64,000 nt of DNA from Cyanobacteria bacterium FACHB-63 (GTDB lineage Bacteria; Cyanobacteriota; Cyanobacteriia; Leptolyngbyales; Leptolyngbyaceae), in assembly GCA_014695255.1 (NCBI GenBank), contig JACJNX010000031.1, forward strand, positions 124,001-188,000. The letters are read 5' to 3'. Position numbers and translations under genes: made by a program. Within the stretch, counting starts at the first letter, position 1, and every line of letters begins with the position of its first letter. Below are positions 33,896 through 41,744 of the stretch, one piece after another. The notes under the pieces are model-generated. The model worked only from the letters and a program-made list of their open reading frames with translations. It was not told the origin of the DNA and made no database searches.

Positions 33896-34462
33896 ATGTT
33901 TCTTCGTCGAATTCCTCTCGGTGCGTTGTGTCTGGGTGGAGGAACCATCATTACGATCGTTGGCTTTGCCGCGTATGCGCTCAACTACGCAGCTCTCAAT
34001 ATGATCGGGTTCTTCTATGGAATTCCTCTACTCTTAGGTGGTGTTGCGCTTAAAATCACCGAACTGCGCCCGGTGCCGCTTACCATTCCTACTACCCCCG
34101 AAGTAGAAGCACTCAAAGAAACTCAAGCAACCGCTACCCAAAAACAAGTCTTCGACGATGTCACGCGCTTTCGCTACGGGCAAGAAGCCCATCTCGATAG
34201 TGCGCTCAAGTTCTTGGGACTCAGCCCAAGTGACGACGATCGACCTACTCTAGTTGGTCTGCGCGAGGAAAATCGAGGCGGCGCTTATGCAATGGTGTTA
34301 GAATTCGATTCCCCGTTTATCTCGCTTGAAACTTGGCAGAAAAAAGTTGAGAAGATGACCACATTTTTTGGTCCAGGTGTCCGAGTTGAAGTGGTGCAGC
34401 CTGAAGAAGAACGAGTCGATCTCGCGATCGTTGCTACCCCCAGCGTCACTGCCGCCGTTTAG
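33896..34462 (+). CDS. DUF2854 membrane protein
   Basis: A 188-residue protein with two close transmembrane helices at the N-terminus (about residues 10-30 and 33-52: GALCLGGGTIITIVGFAAYA and NMIGFFYGIPLLLGGVALKI), then a soluble domain of 130 residues (DVTRFRYGQEAHLDSALKFL, KKVEKMTTFFGPGVRVEVVQ). This architecture is the DUF2854 family of cyanobacteria and plastids, linked in plants to chloroplast membranes. Its role is unknown. ATG 33896 is preferred over an earlier in-frame codon at 33878. It converges with the rpmA-rplU operon across a shared hairpin. Confidence 0.83.
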   Translation: MFLRRIPLGALCLGGGTIITIVGFAAYALNYAALNMIGFFYGIPLLLGGVALKITELRPVPLTIPTTPEVEALKETQATATQKQVFDDVTRFRYGQEAHLDSALKFLGLSPSDDDRPTLVGLREENRGGAYAMVLEFDSPFISLETWQKKVEKMTTFFGPGVRVEVVQPEEERVDLAIVATPSVTAAV

Positions 34463-34467
34463 CGACT

Positions 34468-34494
34468 AAAAAAGCCGTCCAACATTGGACGGCT
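34468..34494 (-). terminator. Intrinsic terminator of the rplU-rpmA operon
   Basis: Read on the minus strand, AGCCGTCC-AATGTT-GGACGGCT is an 8-bp perfect stem followed by TTTTTT. It lies 20 bases past the rpmA stop. On the plus strand the same hairpin follows the DUF2854 stop, so it may serve both. Confidence 0.85.
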
Positions 34495-34514
34495 CTTAAT
34501 CCTTCGAGTTCGAC

Positions 34515-34784
34515 TTAAGCCGAAGCTTCTGCGACTGAATAAACGCTGACCTTCTGACGGTCTTTACCCACGCGCTCGAACTTCACTTCACCTTCAATCA
34601 GTGCAAACAGCGTGTCATCGGTGCCACGCCCAACGTTATTTCCAGGATGAAACTTCGTGCCACGTTGACGCACCAAGATATTTCCTGCCTTCACAACTTG
34701 ACCACCGAACCGCTTCACACCCAAACGCTGAGCGTTAGAATCGCGTCCGTTGCGGGTACTACCTGTTCCCTTCTTATGAGCCAT
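34515..34784 (-). CDS. rpmA: Ribosomal protein L27
   Basis: A component of the large ribosomal subunit near the peptidyl-transferase centre. The 89-residue protein starts [20 protein letters not shown] and contains [20 protein letters not shown] with GTKFHPG, all family-typical. Unlike firmicute L27 there is no N-terminal cleavage extension. It follows rplU by 35 bases, the universal rplU-rpmA order. Confidence 0.97.
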   Translation of the reverse strand: MAHKKGTGSTRNGRDSNAQRLGVKRFGGQVVKAGNILVRQRGTKFHPGNNVGRGTDDTLFALIEGEVKFERVGKDRQKVSVYSVAEASA

Positions 34785-34819
34785 AATTCCCTCTGAAATG
34801 GTGTTCTCGAATCTCTAGA

Positions 34820-35173
34820 TTAACCGTTCGCTTGTTCTTTAGTCGCGATCGCGCTACCACCCAAGCTGATTGAATCAATCATAATCCGGGTCAATTCTTG
34901 ACGATGACCGCGTTTTTTGCGGGTTTTCTTTTTCGGTTGCATCTTGTAGACGATGACCTTGCGTCCGCGCAGGTGACGCATCACCGTTGCCTGAACGATC
35001 GCGCCTTCCACAACGGGCGCACCGATGCTGATGTCACCTTCGTTGTTCACAAACAACACGCGATCGATGTCGATCTGCGAGTCCACGTCTCCCACAAGGC
35101 GATTTACATCATAAAAGCGACTCGGTTCGACCCGAATTTGCTGCCCTGCGATCTCGATAATTGCGTAAGCCAT
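34820..35173 (-). CDS. rplU: Ribosomal protein L21
   Basis: Binds 23S rRNA domain I. The sequence begins MAYAIIEIAGQQIRVEPSRF and ends ... TRIMIDSISLGG, with the basic KMQPKKKTRKKRGHRQ stretch. At 117 residues it is normal in length. It is first in the operon with rpmA. The 5' leader (35174-35357) shows no autoregulatory structure that I can name. Confidence 0.96.
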   Translation of the reverse strand: MAYAIIEIAGQQIRVEPSRFYDVNRLVGDVDSQIDIDRVLFVNNEGDISIGAPVVEGAIVQATVMRHLRGRKVIVYKMQPKKKTRKKRGHRQELTRIMIDSISLGGSAIATKEQANG

Positions 35174-35357
35174 GAGTTTTTCCTGAGTAGTCGCCGTACA
35201 GGTCGCGATTTCTTGAGAATCGCAGTTGACAAATACCTGATCCGAGCATGAATTGTAAGCCAGTTATCTAGTATGCAAAATGTAAAGCGATCGTGTCAAG
35301 TCACATTTTCTGCGGGTGCAAGATACACTAAAAGTAAGGTGAAGATTTGAGATCCCT

Positions 35358-36191
35358 ATGGCAGAAATCGTCCGGCAGAGTGAGCTACTGAATCAGACTG
35401 TCCTTGATCGCGCTTCGATGCAGGAAGTAGGACAGGTAGAGGTACTGTGGATGTACCCGAAAGTGAATCGGGTGTTGGGATTTATCTGCAAATCGGGCTG
35501 GCTAGGCAAGAAAAAAACGGCGTTTAACTTGCACCAGCTAGAAGCGATCGGGAGCGATGGCGTTTTGGTGAATTCGCCGCCTGTCGAAACAGATGTCGAG
35601 AAGGTAAGACAGCTTGAATCGCTTGTCGGTTGCGAATTGTGGACGGATGCAGGCGATCAGGTTGGGAAGATTGTCGATTATCTGTTTGATTTAGAAACGG
35701 GTGAAATCGAGCATTATTTATATGTTTCCGATGGTTGGGGAGGCATTGTGGGAAGCGTTTATCTTCTGCCACCGAACTATATTTTGAGATACGGCAGTCG
35801 GCGCGTCATGGTTCCCAAGGAATCGGTCGAATCGTTCGCGGTGTATCGGGGTGGAATGCAGGAGAAATTCTCGAAAGTTAAGGATCTATTTAGTGAGGAG
35901 AGGGGTCAGGTCACGCAAGAGGTGCGATCGCTTGCCGAACTTGCCCGCGAAAAAGCTCGCCGACTAAAAGACAAGGCGCGATCGTTCACCGAACAAGCCT
36001 ATGAATTTGTCGAAGACATTGCGCTCGATGAAACAGAGCCTTATGCTGCTCCGGCTTCTGAGCCTGCACCTTGGGATGATTGGGAAGATGAACCTGCCCC
36101 AAAATCGCAGGAACTCAAAACGCCTGTAGAGCCGAAGCGATCGTCGAAATCTCCAGCTGCTGATGCTTGGGATGATGACGACTGGATGTGA
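35358..36191 (+). CDS. PRC-barrel domain protein
   Basis: A 277-residue protein with two PRC-barrel units: residues about 1-75 (LLNQTVLDRASMQEVGQVEV, then VLGFICKSGWLGKKKTAFNL) and about 80-160 (LESLVGCELWTDAGDQVGKI with VDYLFDLETGEIEHYLYVSD). A helical, charged section (ELAREKARRLKDKARSFTEQ) follows, then an acidic proline-rich tail ending DDDDWM. PRC-barrels occur in photosynthetic reaction-centre H subunits and RNA-processing factors; cyanobacterial two-barrel proteins are uncharacterised. The tail may be a flexible interaction region. It starts 106 bases before the next gene. Confidence 0.82.
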   Translation: MAEIVRQSELLNQTVLDRASMQEVGQVEVLWMYPKVNRVLGFICKSGWLGKKKTAFNLHQLEAIGSDGVLVNSPPVETDVEKVRQLESLVGCELWTDAGDQVGKIVDYLFDLETGEIEHYLYVSDGWGGIVGSVYLLPPNYILRYGSRRVMVPKESVESFAVYRGGMQEKFSKVKDLFSEERGQVTQEVRSLAELAREKARRLKDKARSFTEQAYEFVEDIALDETEPYAAPASEPAPWDDWEDEPAPKSQELKTPVEPKRSSKSPAADAWDDDDWM

Positions 36192-36299
36192 AGATTACCA
36201 ATTCAAAATAGTATTTCTCCGGATTGCAGTTCTTTCTTTGTCGTAGTGAATTTGAAGTGCTGACATGAGCGGCTCAATTTCAAACGGTAGAGAAAAACC

Positions 36300-38456
36300 A
36301 TGCAACGAAAATGGATTACATTTTTAGGACTGTTGCTGAGCAGTCTATTGCTCATTATCCTGAGTCAGGCGCAGCCTGCTTTGTCGATCGCGCCTCCTGC
36401 GGCAACAGTGACCAAAACGGCGGCAGAAATGGGTAAATTGATCGGGCGTAAACTAACACGCCCGATTCTGATTACAGACAAAAAATCTGCTCCTTCTATC
36501 TTTGCCCAGAGCATCAAAGAAGCGGCGGGACATGGAGCCGTGACGATCGCTGCTACCAAAGAAGGCGGCAAATGGCGGGAACAAGACGAAGGCGAGGCGA
36601 TGGATACCTGCTGGATCGTCTGGCTGTCCTCTTATGCTAACGACGCACAAGATAAATCCCTGCTGGCTCACGAAATTTATCACTGCTTTCAAAATGAGCT
36701 GCTTGGCGTGAACCAGTTACCGGGATGGTTCATTGAAGGAGCGGCAATGTGGGCAGGTGAAGAATACGCAGGCGGAACCAAGATGAGCAGTCCGATGTGG
36801 AAGGACTATTTAAGCGGTGAAAAATCACTTTTTGATCGCGGCTACGATGCGATCGGTTTTTATGCTCACCTGAAAAATAGCGGGGTTAACGTTTGGAAGC
36901 TGCTCGATTCGACCATGAAAAGCGCGTCCAAAGATTCGGATGTTCTATTCAATCAGATCGTCAAATCTGCTGGAGATTCTTTTCTGACAAATTGGGCATC
37001 TGGACTCGCCCGGAATTCTAAAGCGGGACCAGATTGGGATGCCGCAGGGCCAGGAATCACTGCGGATAAGCGATCGCCCTACTCGGTCTCCATTTCGCCC
37101 GGTTCGCCGCTATCTCGCGAAATCACACGCGGAACTCAAGCCCTATACGAGATCAACATCCCCAGTGGAAAGATCATTCGGTTCGATATCAGAGGGTATG
37201 GAGCCTTGCGCTGGACGGGTGGCAGTAGCGACATTCTGAAGTTTAGCCAGGTGTTTAATAAGCGCTACTGTGTGGGAGAAACCTGTCGCTGTGAAAATGG
37301 AAATTCTCCCTCCGGTGTAGAGTTGGCTCCGTCGAATCAAGTTTTGCTAGCGGTGACGGGCACCACACGAGCGACCAAAGTGGATGTGACGGCGGAAGAC
37401 AATTCTTGTAAAAAGAAAGACCCTAATAGCGGCAGTAGCGGTAGCGGAAATAGCGGTGGGAATTCAGGCGGCACTGGGTCTAACTCACCGAATAGCGGCA
37501 ACACAAAAACCGGAGCAAGCTATGGCGATCCGCATTTGATTACCTTTGATGGGTTCCGCTACAGCTTCCAAACGATCGGTGAATTTCTGCTGAGTCAATC
37601 TCAGGATCAGAAGTTTGTGGTTCAAACGCGGCAAGCTCAAGTTCCAGGGCAAGAATTAACGCTGAATCGTGCGGTTGCCCTGAAAGTCGGCAACGATCGC
37701 ATCGGATTCTACACCACTAAAGACTCAGCCCCGATCGTGCGCGTTAATGGGGAAATGAACACCAGCGATCGCCGCTCTTTTGCAGATGGCTCAATGCAGA
37801 AACGCAGCGATCGGGAATATGTGGTGCAGTGGAATAGCGGAGAACAAGCCACAATTCGACTGATTGAAGTGGCAAAAATGACGTTTCTCAATGTCACGCT
37901 CAATGTCCCCGATCGAGCAAATCGATATACCGGACTTTTAGGGAACTTAGACGGCAATGCGGCAAACGACTTACGAACCCGCGCCGGTCGGGTGATTCCA
38001 ACGAAATCGAGCTACGGTCAATTCACCAGTGCGTTGAGCAATCTTCTGCCTACGCCGATTCCTTTATCCAGCATCGAAACGGCGTTTCTTGATCAGCTTC
38101 ATCGTGAATTTGGTGATAGTTGGCGGATTCAGCAGAATGAGTCGCTGTTTGATTATGAGGCGGGACAATCGACAGAAACGTTTAGCGATCGTCGCTTCCC
38201 CCGTCGTTATCTGACATTAGGCTCATTGATGCCTGCCCAACTGCGATCGGCAGAAACCGTTTGCCGCAATGCAAGAGTCGAAGCGAGTTTGCTAGAAGGC
38301 TGCATTTTTGATGTCGGTCTGACAAATCAGCCTGGATTTGCTCAAGCCGCAGCGAATGCGCTGGTACAAGGAGTGATTGATCGGGCAGTCGATCGCGTTA
38401 TCGATCGAGTCCAAGAGAAAATTCCAGTGAAGCTTCCGATTCGCTTCCCCTGGTAA
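36300..38456 (+). CDS. Secreted gluzincin-type metalloprotease fused to a von Willebrand factor D domain
   Basis: A 718-residue exported protein. A signal peptide of about 29 residues comes first. Residues 124-128 are HEIYH, followed by W143-x-x-E146-G-A-A (GWFIEGAAMWAGEE), the zinc ligands of a gluzincin metalloprotease. A middle beta domain (about 255-375) is followed by a low-complexity G/S/N linker. A VWD domain then starts near residue 409 (YGDPHLITFDGFRYSFQTIG) and reaches YTGLLGNLDGNAANDLRTRA. The C-terminal 110 residues (SLFDYEAGQSTETFSD, AETVCRNARVEASLLEGCIF) match the extension seen in multidomain VWD proteins. The combination suggests extracellular matrix or surface processing. Function is inferred. 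Confidence 0.8.
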   Translation: MQRKWITFLGLLLSSLLLIILSQAQPALSIAPPAATVTKTAAEMGKLIGRKLTRPILITDKKSAPSIFAQSIKEAAGHGAVTIAATKEGGKWREQDEGEAMDTCWIVWLSSYANDAQDKSLLAHEIYHCFQNELLGVNQLPGWFIEGAAMWAGEEYAGGTKMSSPMWKDYLSGEKSLFDRGYDAIGFYAHLKNSGVNVWKLLDSTMKSASKDSDVLFNQIVKSAGDSFLTNWASGLARNSKAGPDWDAAGPGITADKRSPYSVSISPGSPLSREITRGTQALYEINIPSGKIIRFDIRGYGALRWTGGSSDILKFSQVFNKRYCVGETCRCENGNSPSGVELAPSNQVLLAVTGTTRATKVDVTAEDNSCKKKDPNSGSSGSGNSGGNSGGTGSNSPNSGNTKTGASYGDPHLITFDGFRYSFQTIGEFLLSQSQDQKFVVQTRQAQVPGQELTLNRAVALKVGNDRIGFYTTKDSAPIVRVNGEMNTSDRRSFADGSMQKRSDREYVVQWNSGEQATIRLIEVAKMTFLNVTLNVPDRANRYTGLLGNLDGNAANDLRTRAGRVIPTKSSYGQFTSALSNLLPTPIPLSSIETAFLDQLHREFGDSWRIQQNESLFDYEAGQSTETFSDRRFPRRYLTLGSLMPAQLRSAETVCRNARVEASLLEGCIFDVGLTNQPGFAQAAANALVQGVIDRAVDRVIDRVQEKIPVKLPIRFPW

Positions 38457-38457
38457 A

Positions 38458-38500
38458 GAAAACCGTGAACTCGATCTGTCTTGTCGAGTTCACGGTTTTC
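38458..38500. terminator. Perfect 17-bp bidirectional terminator
   Basis: GAAAACCGTGAACTCGA (38458-38474) is fully complementary to 38484-38500, with a nine-base loop. It sits between the convergent VWD-protease gene and the minus-strand secreted-protein gene, and T-rich ends on each strand make it usable in both directions. Confidence 0.85.
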
Positions 38501-38501
38501 T

Positions 38502-39170
38502 TTAGATTGCGTCAATATTAACGGTTTCGATCGCAGGTGTCTTTCTGGCGATGGTCGATCGTTGCCGAGACACTAACTCTGTTCCGGTGCGCTGGTTATT
38601 AGCGCGGTATTTTTCTGTGATTTTTTGACCCGTCAAGAAATTGCTGCTTTCACGAGTTGCGTCTCCGGTCAGGCGATCGAACTGTCGCACATCTTGACCA
38701 ATCAGCACCAGCCGCTTAGACGCTTTATCAATCCAGAAGCGGTGCAAAGTCTGTGTTCCATCGCGAGAGCCGCGTAGCTGATCGACTAAAAGCACACCGT
38801 TCTCAATTTTGACTTGAATCGATTCCAACATACCGCCGCAGGATGAACACAGCAATAGACGTGGAGCCATGCCGATGCGCTGCCATTGACCGTTCGGTTG
38901 TCTTTGCAGAACGAGCAGCATCCGCGCCCGATCGCCCCCCGAATTTGCCGTCTGAATCAATCTCAAAACTGTATCCGCTCTGCGATCGCCATTCAGATCG
39001 CCTTCGGTTCTTCCTTCAACTTGCCAGCCTTTCGGCACCAAGGCTTGAACACTGGTTGCTGTTGTGGTCAACTCAGCCAAGTTGATTTTTTGGGGAGATT
39101 GGGCGATCGCAGGCGCAACCGGAGCGATCGCGAACAACGCCATGACTAGACTCGAAATTGCGTATTTCAT
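38502..39170 (-). CDS. Exported protein with FG-GAP-like element
   Basis: A signal peptide (MKYAISSLVMALFAIAPVAP, cleavage near AIAQ-SP) precedes a 200-residue domain. It has an FG-GAP-like calcium-site sequence EGDLNGDRRADTVLRLIQT and a CxxC pair (LLLCSSCGGM). The remainder is beta-rich (NGVLLVDQLRGSRDGTQTLH). It is likely periplasmic or extracellular. It converges with the VWD protease across a perfect terminator, so it is an independent unit. I do not recognise a specific family. Confidence 0.75.
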   Translation of the reverse strand: MKYAISSLVMALFAIAPVAPAIAQSPQKINLAELTTTATSVQALVPKGWQVEGRTEGDLNGDRRADTVLRLIQTANSGGDRARMLLVLQRQPNGQWQRIGMAPRLLLCSSCGGMLESIQVKIENGVLLVDQLRGSRDGTQTLHRFWIDKASKRLVLIGQDVRQFDRLTGDATRESSNFLTGQKITEKYRANNQRTGTELVSRQRSTIARKTPAIETVNIDAI

Positions 39171-39297
39171 AAGAGCAGATTTGACTACCGGGCTTCAGTA
39201 GTATAGGCTTCAAGCCCAATTATCTTAACTGCGGAAATTACAAGTCTCAGTGATTGATTTCTGTCAATGGCAATGTGCTGTGATCGCTCGAATTGTC

Positions 39298-39777
39298 CTA
39301 ACCGCCGTACTGCCAGCCTGTACTCTCAAGCAGTAAGGGTTCACCTTCGCGATGGACTCCCGCCGCAATCACTTCACCGACAAACACCGTATGATCACCA
39401 TGATCCACGGTTCCCACGACTTGGCATTCGACATAACCCAGCGCCTCGGAGATGATTGGACATCCGGTTTCGCCTAAGTAAAACTCTACATCCTCGAATT
39501 TATTGCCGACTCGACGCTGCGGTTTGAAAAACTTTTGCGCTAGGTCTTTTTGTCCCGCTTCAAGAAAGCTCAAAGCAAATACGCCACTGTTGCGGAGCAT
39601 TTGGTTCGAGCCAGAATCACTTTTAACGCAGTTCACGACGATCGGCGGCTTGAACGATCCCTGCATCACCCAACTTGCAGTAAAGCCGTTTACGTTTTCT
39701 CCATCTTTGACACCGCAGATATACAAACCATGCGGAATTTTCAGCAACATTGCTTTTTTTGCCTGTTCGTCGAGCAT
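39298..39777 (-). CDS. Flavin reductase-like FMN-binding protein
   Basis: A 159-residue split-barrel flavin-binding protein. The N-terminus MLDEQAKKAMLLKIPHGLYI, then GFTASWVMQGSFKPPIVVNC and SGVFALSFLEAGQ, follows the flavoredoxin/flavin-reductase pattern. Later ALGYVECQVVGTVDHGDHTV and VFVGEVIAAGV complete the core. Such proteins reduce free FMN with NAD(P)H or serve as partners of flavodiiron proteins, in cyanobacteria sometimes as their C-terminal domain. Here it is a stand-alone gene. AAGGAAA precedes ATG 39777, which is preferred over an in-frame start at 39807. Confidence 0.85.
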   Translation of the reverse strand: MLDEQAKKAMLLKIPHGLYICGVKDGENVNGFTASWVMQGSFKPPIVVNCVKSDSGSNQMLRNSGVFALSFLEAGQKDLAQKFFKPQRRVGNKFEDVEFYLGETGCPIISEALGYVECQVVGTVDHGDHTVFVGEVIAAGVHREGEPLLLESTGWQYGG

Positions 39778-39896
39778 TGCAGTTTTCCTTAAATTTGTAC
39801 GATTCACTCATTAAGAGTAACAAGAGCGATCGCAAAACAAAACCGACTCCTCTACAGTGAGAAAAGTCGGCTCAAGCGTAAGGCTTGCTTCGGCAT

Positions 39897-40016
39897 TTAC
39901 TTTGCTAAGAAGCCTTTAACTTGCTGCAATGCGTAAGGAAGAATTCGAGAAACAGCCCAACCCCCTGCCAGAATGATCGGAAATAACACGATTAGGACGC
40001 GAAAATCAAAATCCAT
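39897..40016 (-). CDS. psbY: Photosystem II protein Y
   Basis: A 39-residue single-span thylakoid protein: MDFDFRVLIVLFPIILAGGW, then AVSRILPYALQQVKGFLAK. This matches cyanobacterial PsbY, which reads MDWRVLVVLLPVLLAAGWAV with a NILPYAVKQV tail. PsbY sits at the edge of photosystem II near cytochrome b559 and is not essential but affects its stability. The gene is easy to miss because of its length. It lies between the flavin-reductase gene and the gamma-carbonic anhydrase gene, all on the minus strand. CCGACT/AGTCGG arms near 39843-39870 may terminate it. Confidence 0.9.
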   Translation of the reverse strand: MDFDFRVLIVLFPIILAGGWAVSRILPYALQQVKGFLAK

Positions 40017-40103
40017 ACCCGTTCTCTCGCTTAATCAGACGTTTCAATAATTTAAATTTGTACCGTATTTTGTGTAGCTTTCAAAGCAGTTCTCTCAGAT
40101 GCT

Positions 40104-40658
40104 TCACATTTGTATATAAAAACCGAGATCTGTTCCTTTGTTAGCGTGAACGAGTGCTAATTTTTCGTAATGTTGAGCGTGTTCGATCAGGTGTTCGACT
40201 TCTGAATCTGAGAGTTCCCGAATCGGCTTACCGGGAACGCCAACGACGAGCGATCGCGGCGGTACATCCTTCGTCACGACTGATCCCGCTCCGATGATGC
40301 TGCCTGCGCCCACTCGTACCCCATCCAGCACGATCGCGCCGATGCCAATCAAACAGACCCGCTCGATATGAGCGCTATGAATCACCGCTCGATGTCCCAC
40401 CGTGACAAATTCTTCAAGGATCGTCGGTTGACCCGGATCGCCGTGAAGAATCGCCCCATCTTGAATATTCGTGCTGGCTCCAAGGCAGATTCGCTCCACA
40501 TCAGCGCGGACGACTGCGTTGTACCAGATGCTGACTCCAGCAGCGATTTCGACGTTGCCAATTACCGTAGCATTGGGCGCAACGAAGGCGGCGATCGTCA
40601 AATCGGGAGGATTCCAATAAGACGGAGAAAAAAGAGTTGGGACTTCAGAAGGATTCAC
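40104..40658 (-). CDS. Gamma-class carbonic anhydrase-like hexapeptide protein
   Basis: A left-handed beta-helix protein of 184 residues. Repeats [20 protein letters not shown], then [20 protein letters not shown] and AILHGDPG, carry the R-x-D and Q residues of gamma-carbonic anhydrases, and the zinc ligands appear in AILH and [10 protein letters not shown]-terminal helix ([20 protein letters not shown]) packs on the helix. It may be an active zinc enzyme or a CcmM/CaiE-like paralogue. GTG 40658 is the likely start ([20 protein letters not shown]). The upstream reading frame belongs to the divergent promoter region. Confidence 0.82.
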   Translation of the reverse strand: MNPSEVPTLFSPSYWNPPDLTIAAFVAPNATVIGNVEIAAGVSIWYNAVVRADVERICLGASTNIQDGAILHGDPGQPTILEEFVTVGHRAVIHSAHIERVCLIGIGAIVLDGVRVGAGSIIGAGSVVTKDVPPRSLVVGVPGKPIRELSDSEVEHLIEHAQHYEKLALVHANKGTDLGFYIQM

Positions 40659-40754
40659 GGTGATAATGAGACTAGAAACGCGCAAAGGGAAGACCGTTAT
40701 AATAATTTCACGATCGCGCTTCACTTTAATGAAATATTTGATTTCCCGTACTTC

Positions 40755-41264
40755 ATGATTAATCCCAGTTTGCAGTACCCGATATTTGGACCCGAAATTC
40801 AGTGCCCACACTGTCGGCAAACGATCCCAGCGTTGACTCTGACAGATACCTATTTGTGTCCACGTCACGGCGCGTTCGAGGCGAATCCAAAGACAGGTGA
40901 ACTCATTCACCTTCAATCAGCACGACACTGGCGGTTGTGGAATGATGAATGGTATCGCCAACACACACACCCCGATGGTATTCGATTTGAGATTCATGAA
41001 GCGCTCGATCGACTTTATACGCAGGGCTACCGAGCAACTCGCGTGATTATCGCTCAGCGCTATAAGGAACTGATCAGCACGTATCTAGAGCGGAGTACAC
41101 CTTGGCGGGGACAATCGGATTCTCCGAAACCGAGACTTTATGGGCTTCCAGTCGAGTTTAGTCCTGATCCAAAAGATGATCCCTGCTGGGATGTGATTAA
41201 TTTTGATCTAGAGAAGGAACCGGGAGCACCTGTTCGCTATCCGTATTTTCGATTGTTTGAATAG
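40755..41264 (+). CDS. TIGR02652-type conserved cyanobacterial protein
   Basis: A 169-residue protein starting [20 protein letters not shown]. The Cys pair CPHC and a second pair in YLCPRHG suggest a small zinc ribbon at residues 17-42. Then follow [20 protein letters not shown] and [20 protein letters not shown], and a proline-rich end [20 protein letters not shown]. The family is restricted to cyanobacteria and its function is unknown. It is co-directional with the VOC gene (five-base gap), so probably one transcript. Starting at ATG 40755 is certain because the region further upstream is antisense to the carbonic anhydrase gene. Confidence 0.82.
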   Translation: MINPSLQYPIFGPEIQCPHCRQTIPALTLTDTYLCPRHGAFEANPKTGELIHLQSARHWRLWNDEWYRQHTHPDGIRFEIHEALDRLYTQGYRATRVIIAQRYKELISTYLERSTPWRGQSDSPKPRLYGLPVEFSPDPKDDPCWDVINFDLEKEPGAPVRYPYFRLFE

Positions 41265-41269
41265 AGCCA

Positions 41270-41683
41270 ATGCACCACGTTTCGATCCGAACGGCTGATA
41301 TTTTCAGGGCGATCGCATTCTACGAGCAGCTTGGATTTCAAGTGTGTGAGCGCTTCCAAACGGGTTATACCTTAGCGTGCTGGATGGAAGGCTTGGGCGG
41401 ACGGATCGAACTGCTGCAAATTCCTGAACCGAAACCTGCGCCAGATGCGTTTAATGATGAGCATTACACTGGGTATTATCATCTGTCGTTTGATGTGACG
41501 GAACTGACTGTTGAATTGCCGCAGTGGATTGAATTGCTGAAAACGAAATTGGGTGAGCAAGATCAAGCGCTAACAGTGTTATTGGAGCCAACGCAGCAAA
41601 TGATTGGCGATCGCGTTTATGAAGTGGCATTCATCGCCGATGCAGACGGATTACCGATCGAATTTCTCAATCGGCTGAAGTAA
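41270..41683 (+). CDS. VOC (glyoxalase/bleomycin-resistance fold) protein
   Basis: A single-domain vicinal-oxygen-chelate protein of 137 residues: MHHVSIRTADIFRAIAFYEQ, then GFQVCERFQTGYTLACWMEG, and the paired beta-alpha-beta unit GYYHLSFDVTEL with a final EVAFIADADGLPIEFL. The first histidine, and the glutamates in RIELLQ and PIEFL, are the usual metal ligands. The substrate is not predictable. It follows the TIGR02652 gene by five bases. Confidence 0.82.
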   Translation: MHHVSIRTADIFRAIAFYEQLGFQVCERFQTGYTLACWMEGLGGRIELLQIPEPKPAPDAFNDEHYTGYYHLSFDVTELTVELPQWIELLKTKLGEQDQALTVLLEPTQQMIGDRVYEVAFIADADGLPIEFLNRLK

Positions 41684-41744
41684 TCAGATGACCTCTAAGA
41701 AATTCGATTTGTCTTCCATGCCGAAATTCAGGCGGTAGAGTACC

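Noticed and set aside
40368-40754. Long 5' extension of the TIGR02652 gene
   Set aside because: The extra part is antisense to the gamma-carbonic anhydrase gene and is not protein-like; the family begins at ATG 40755.
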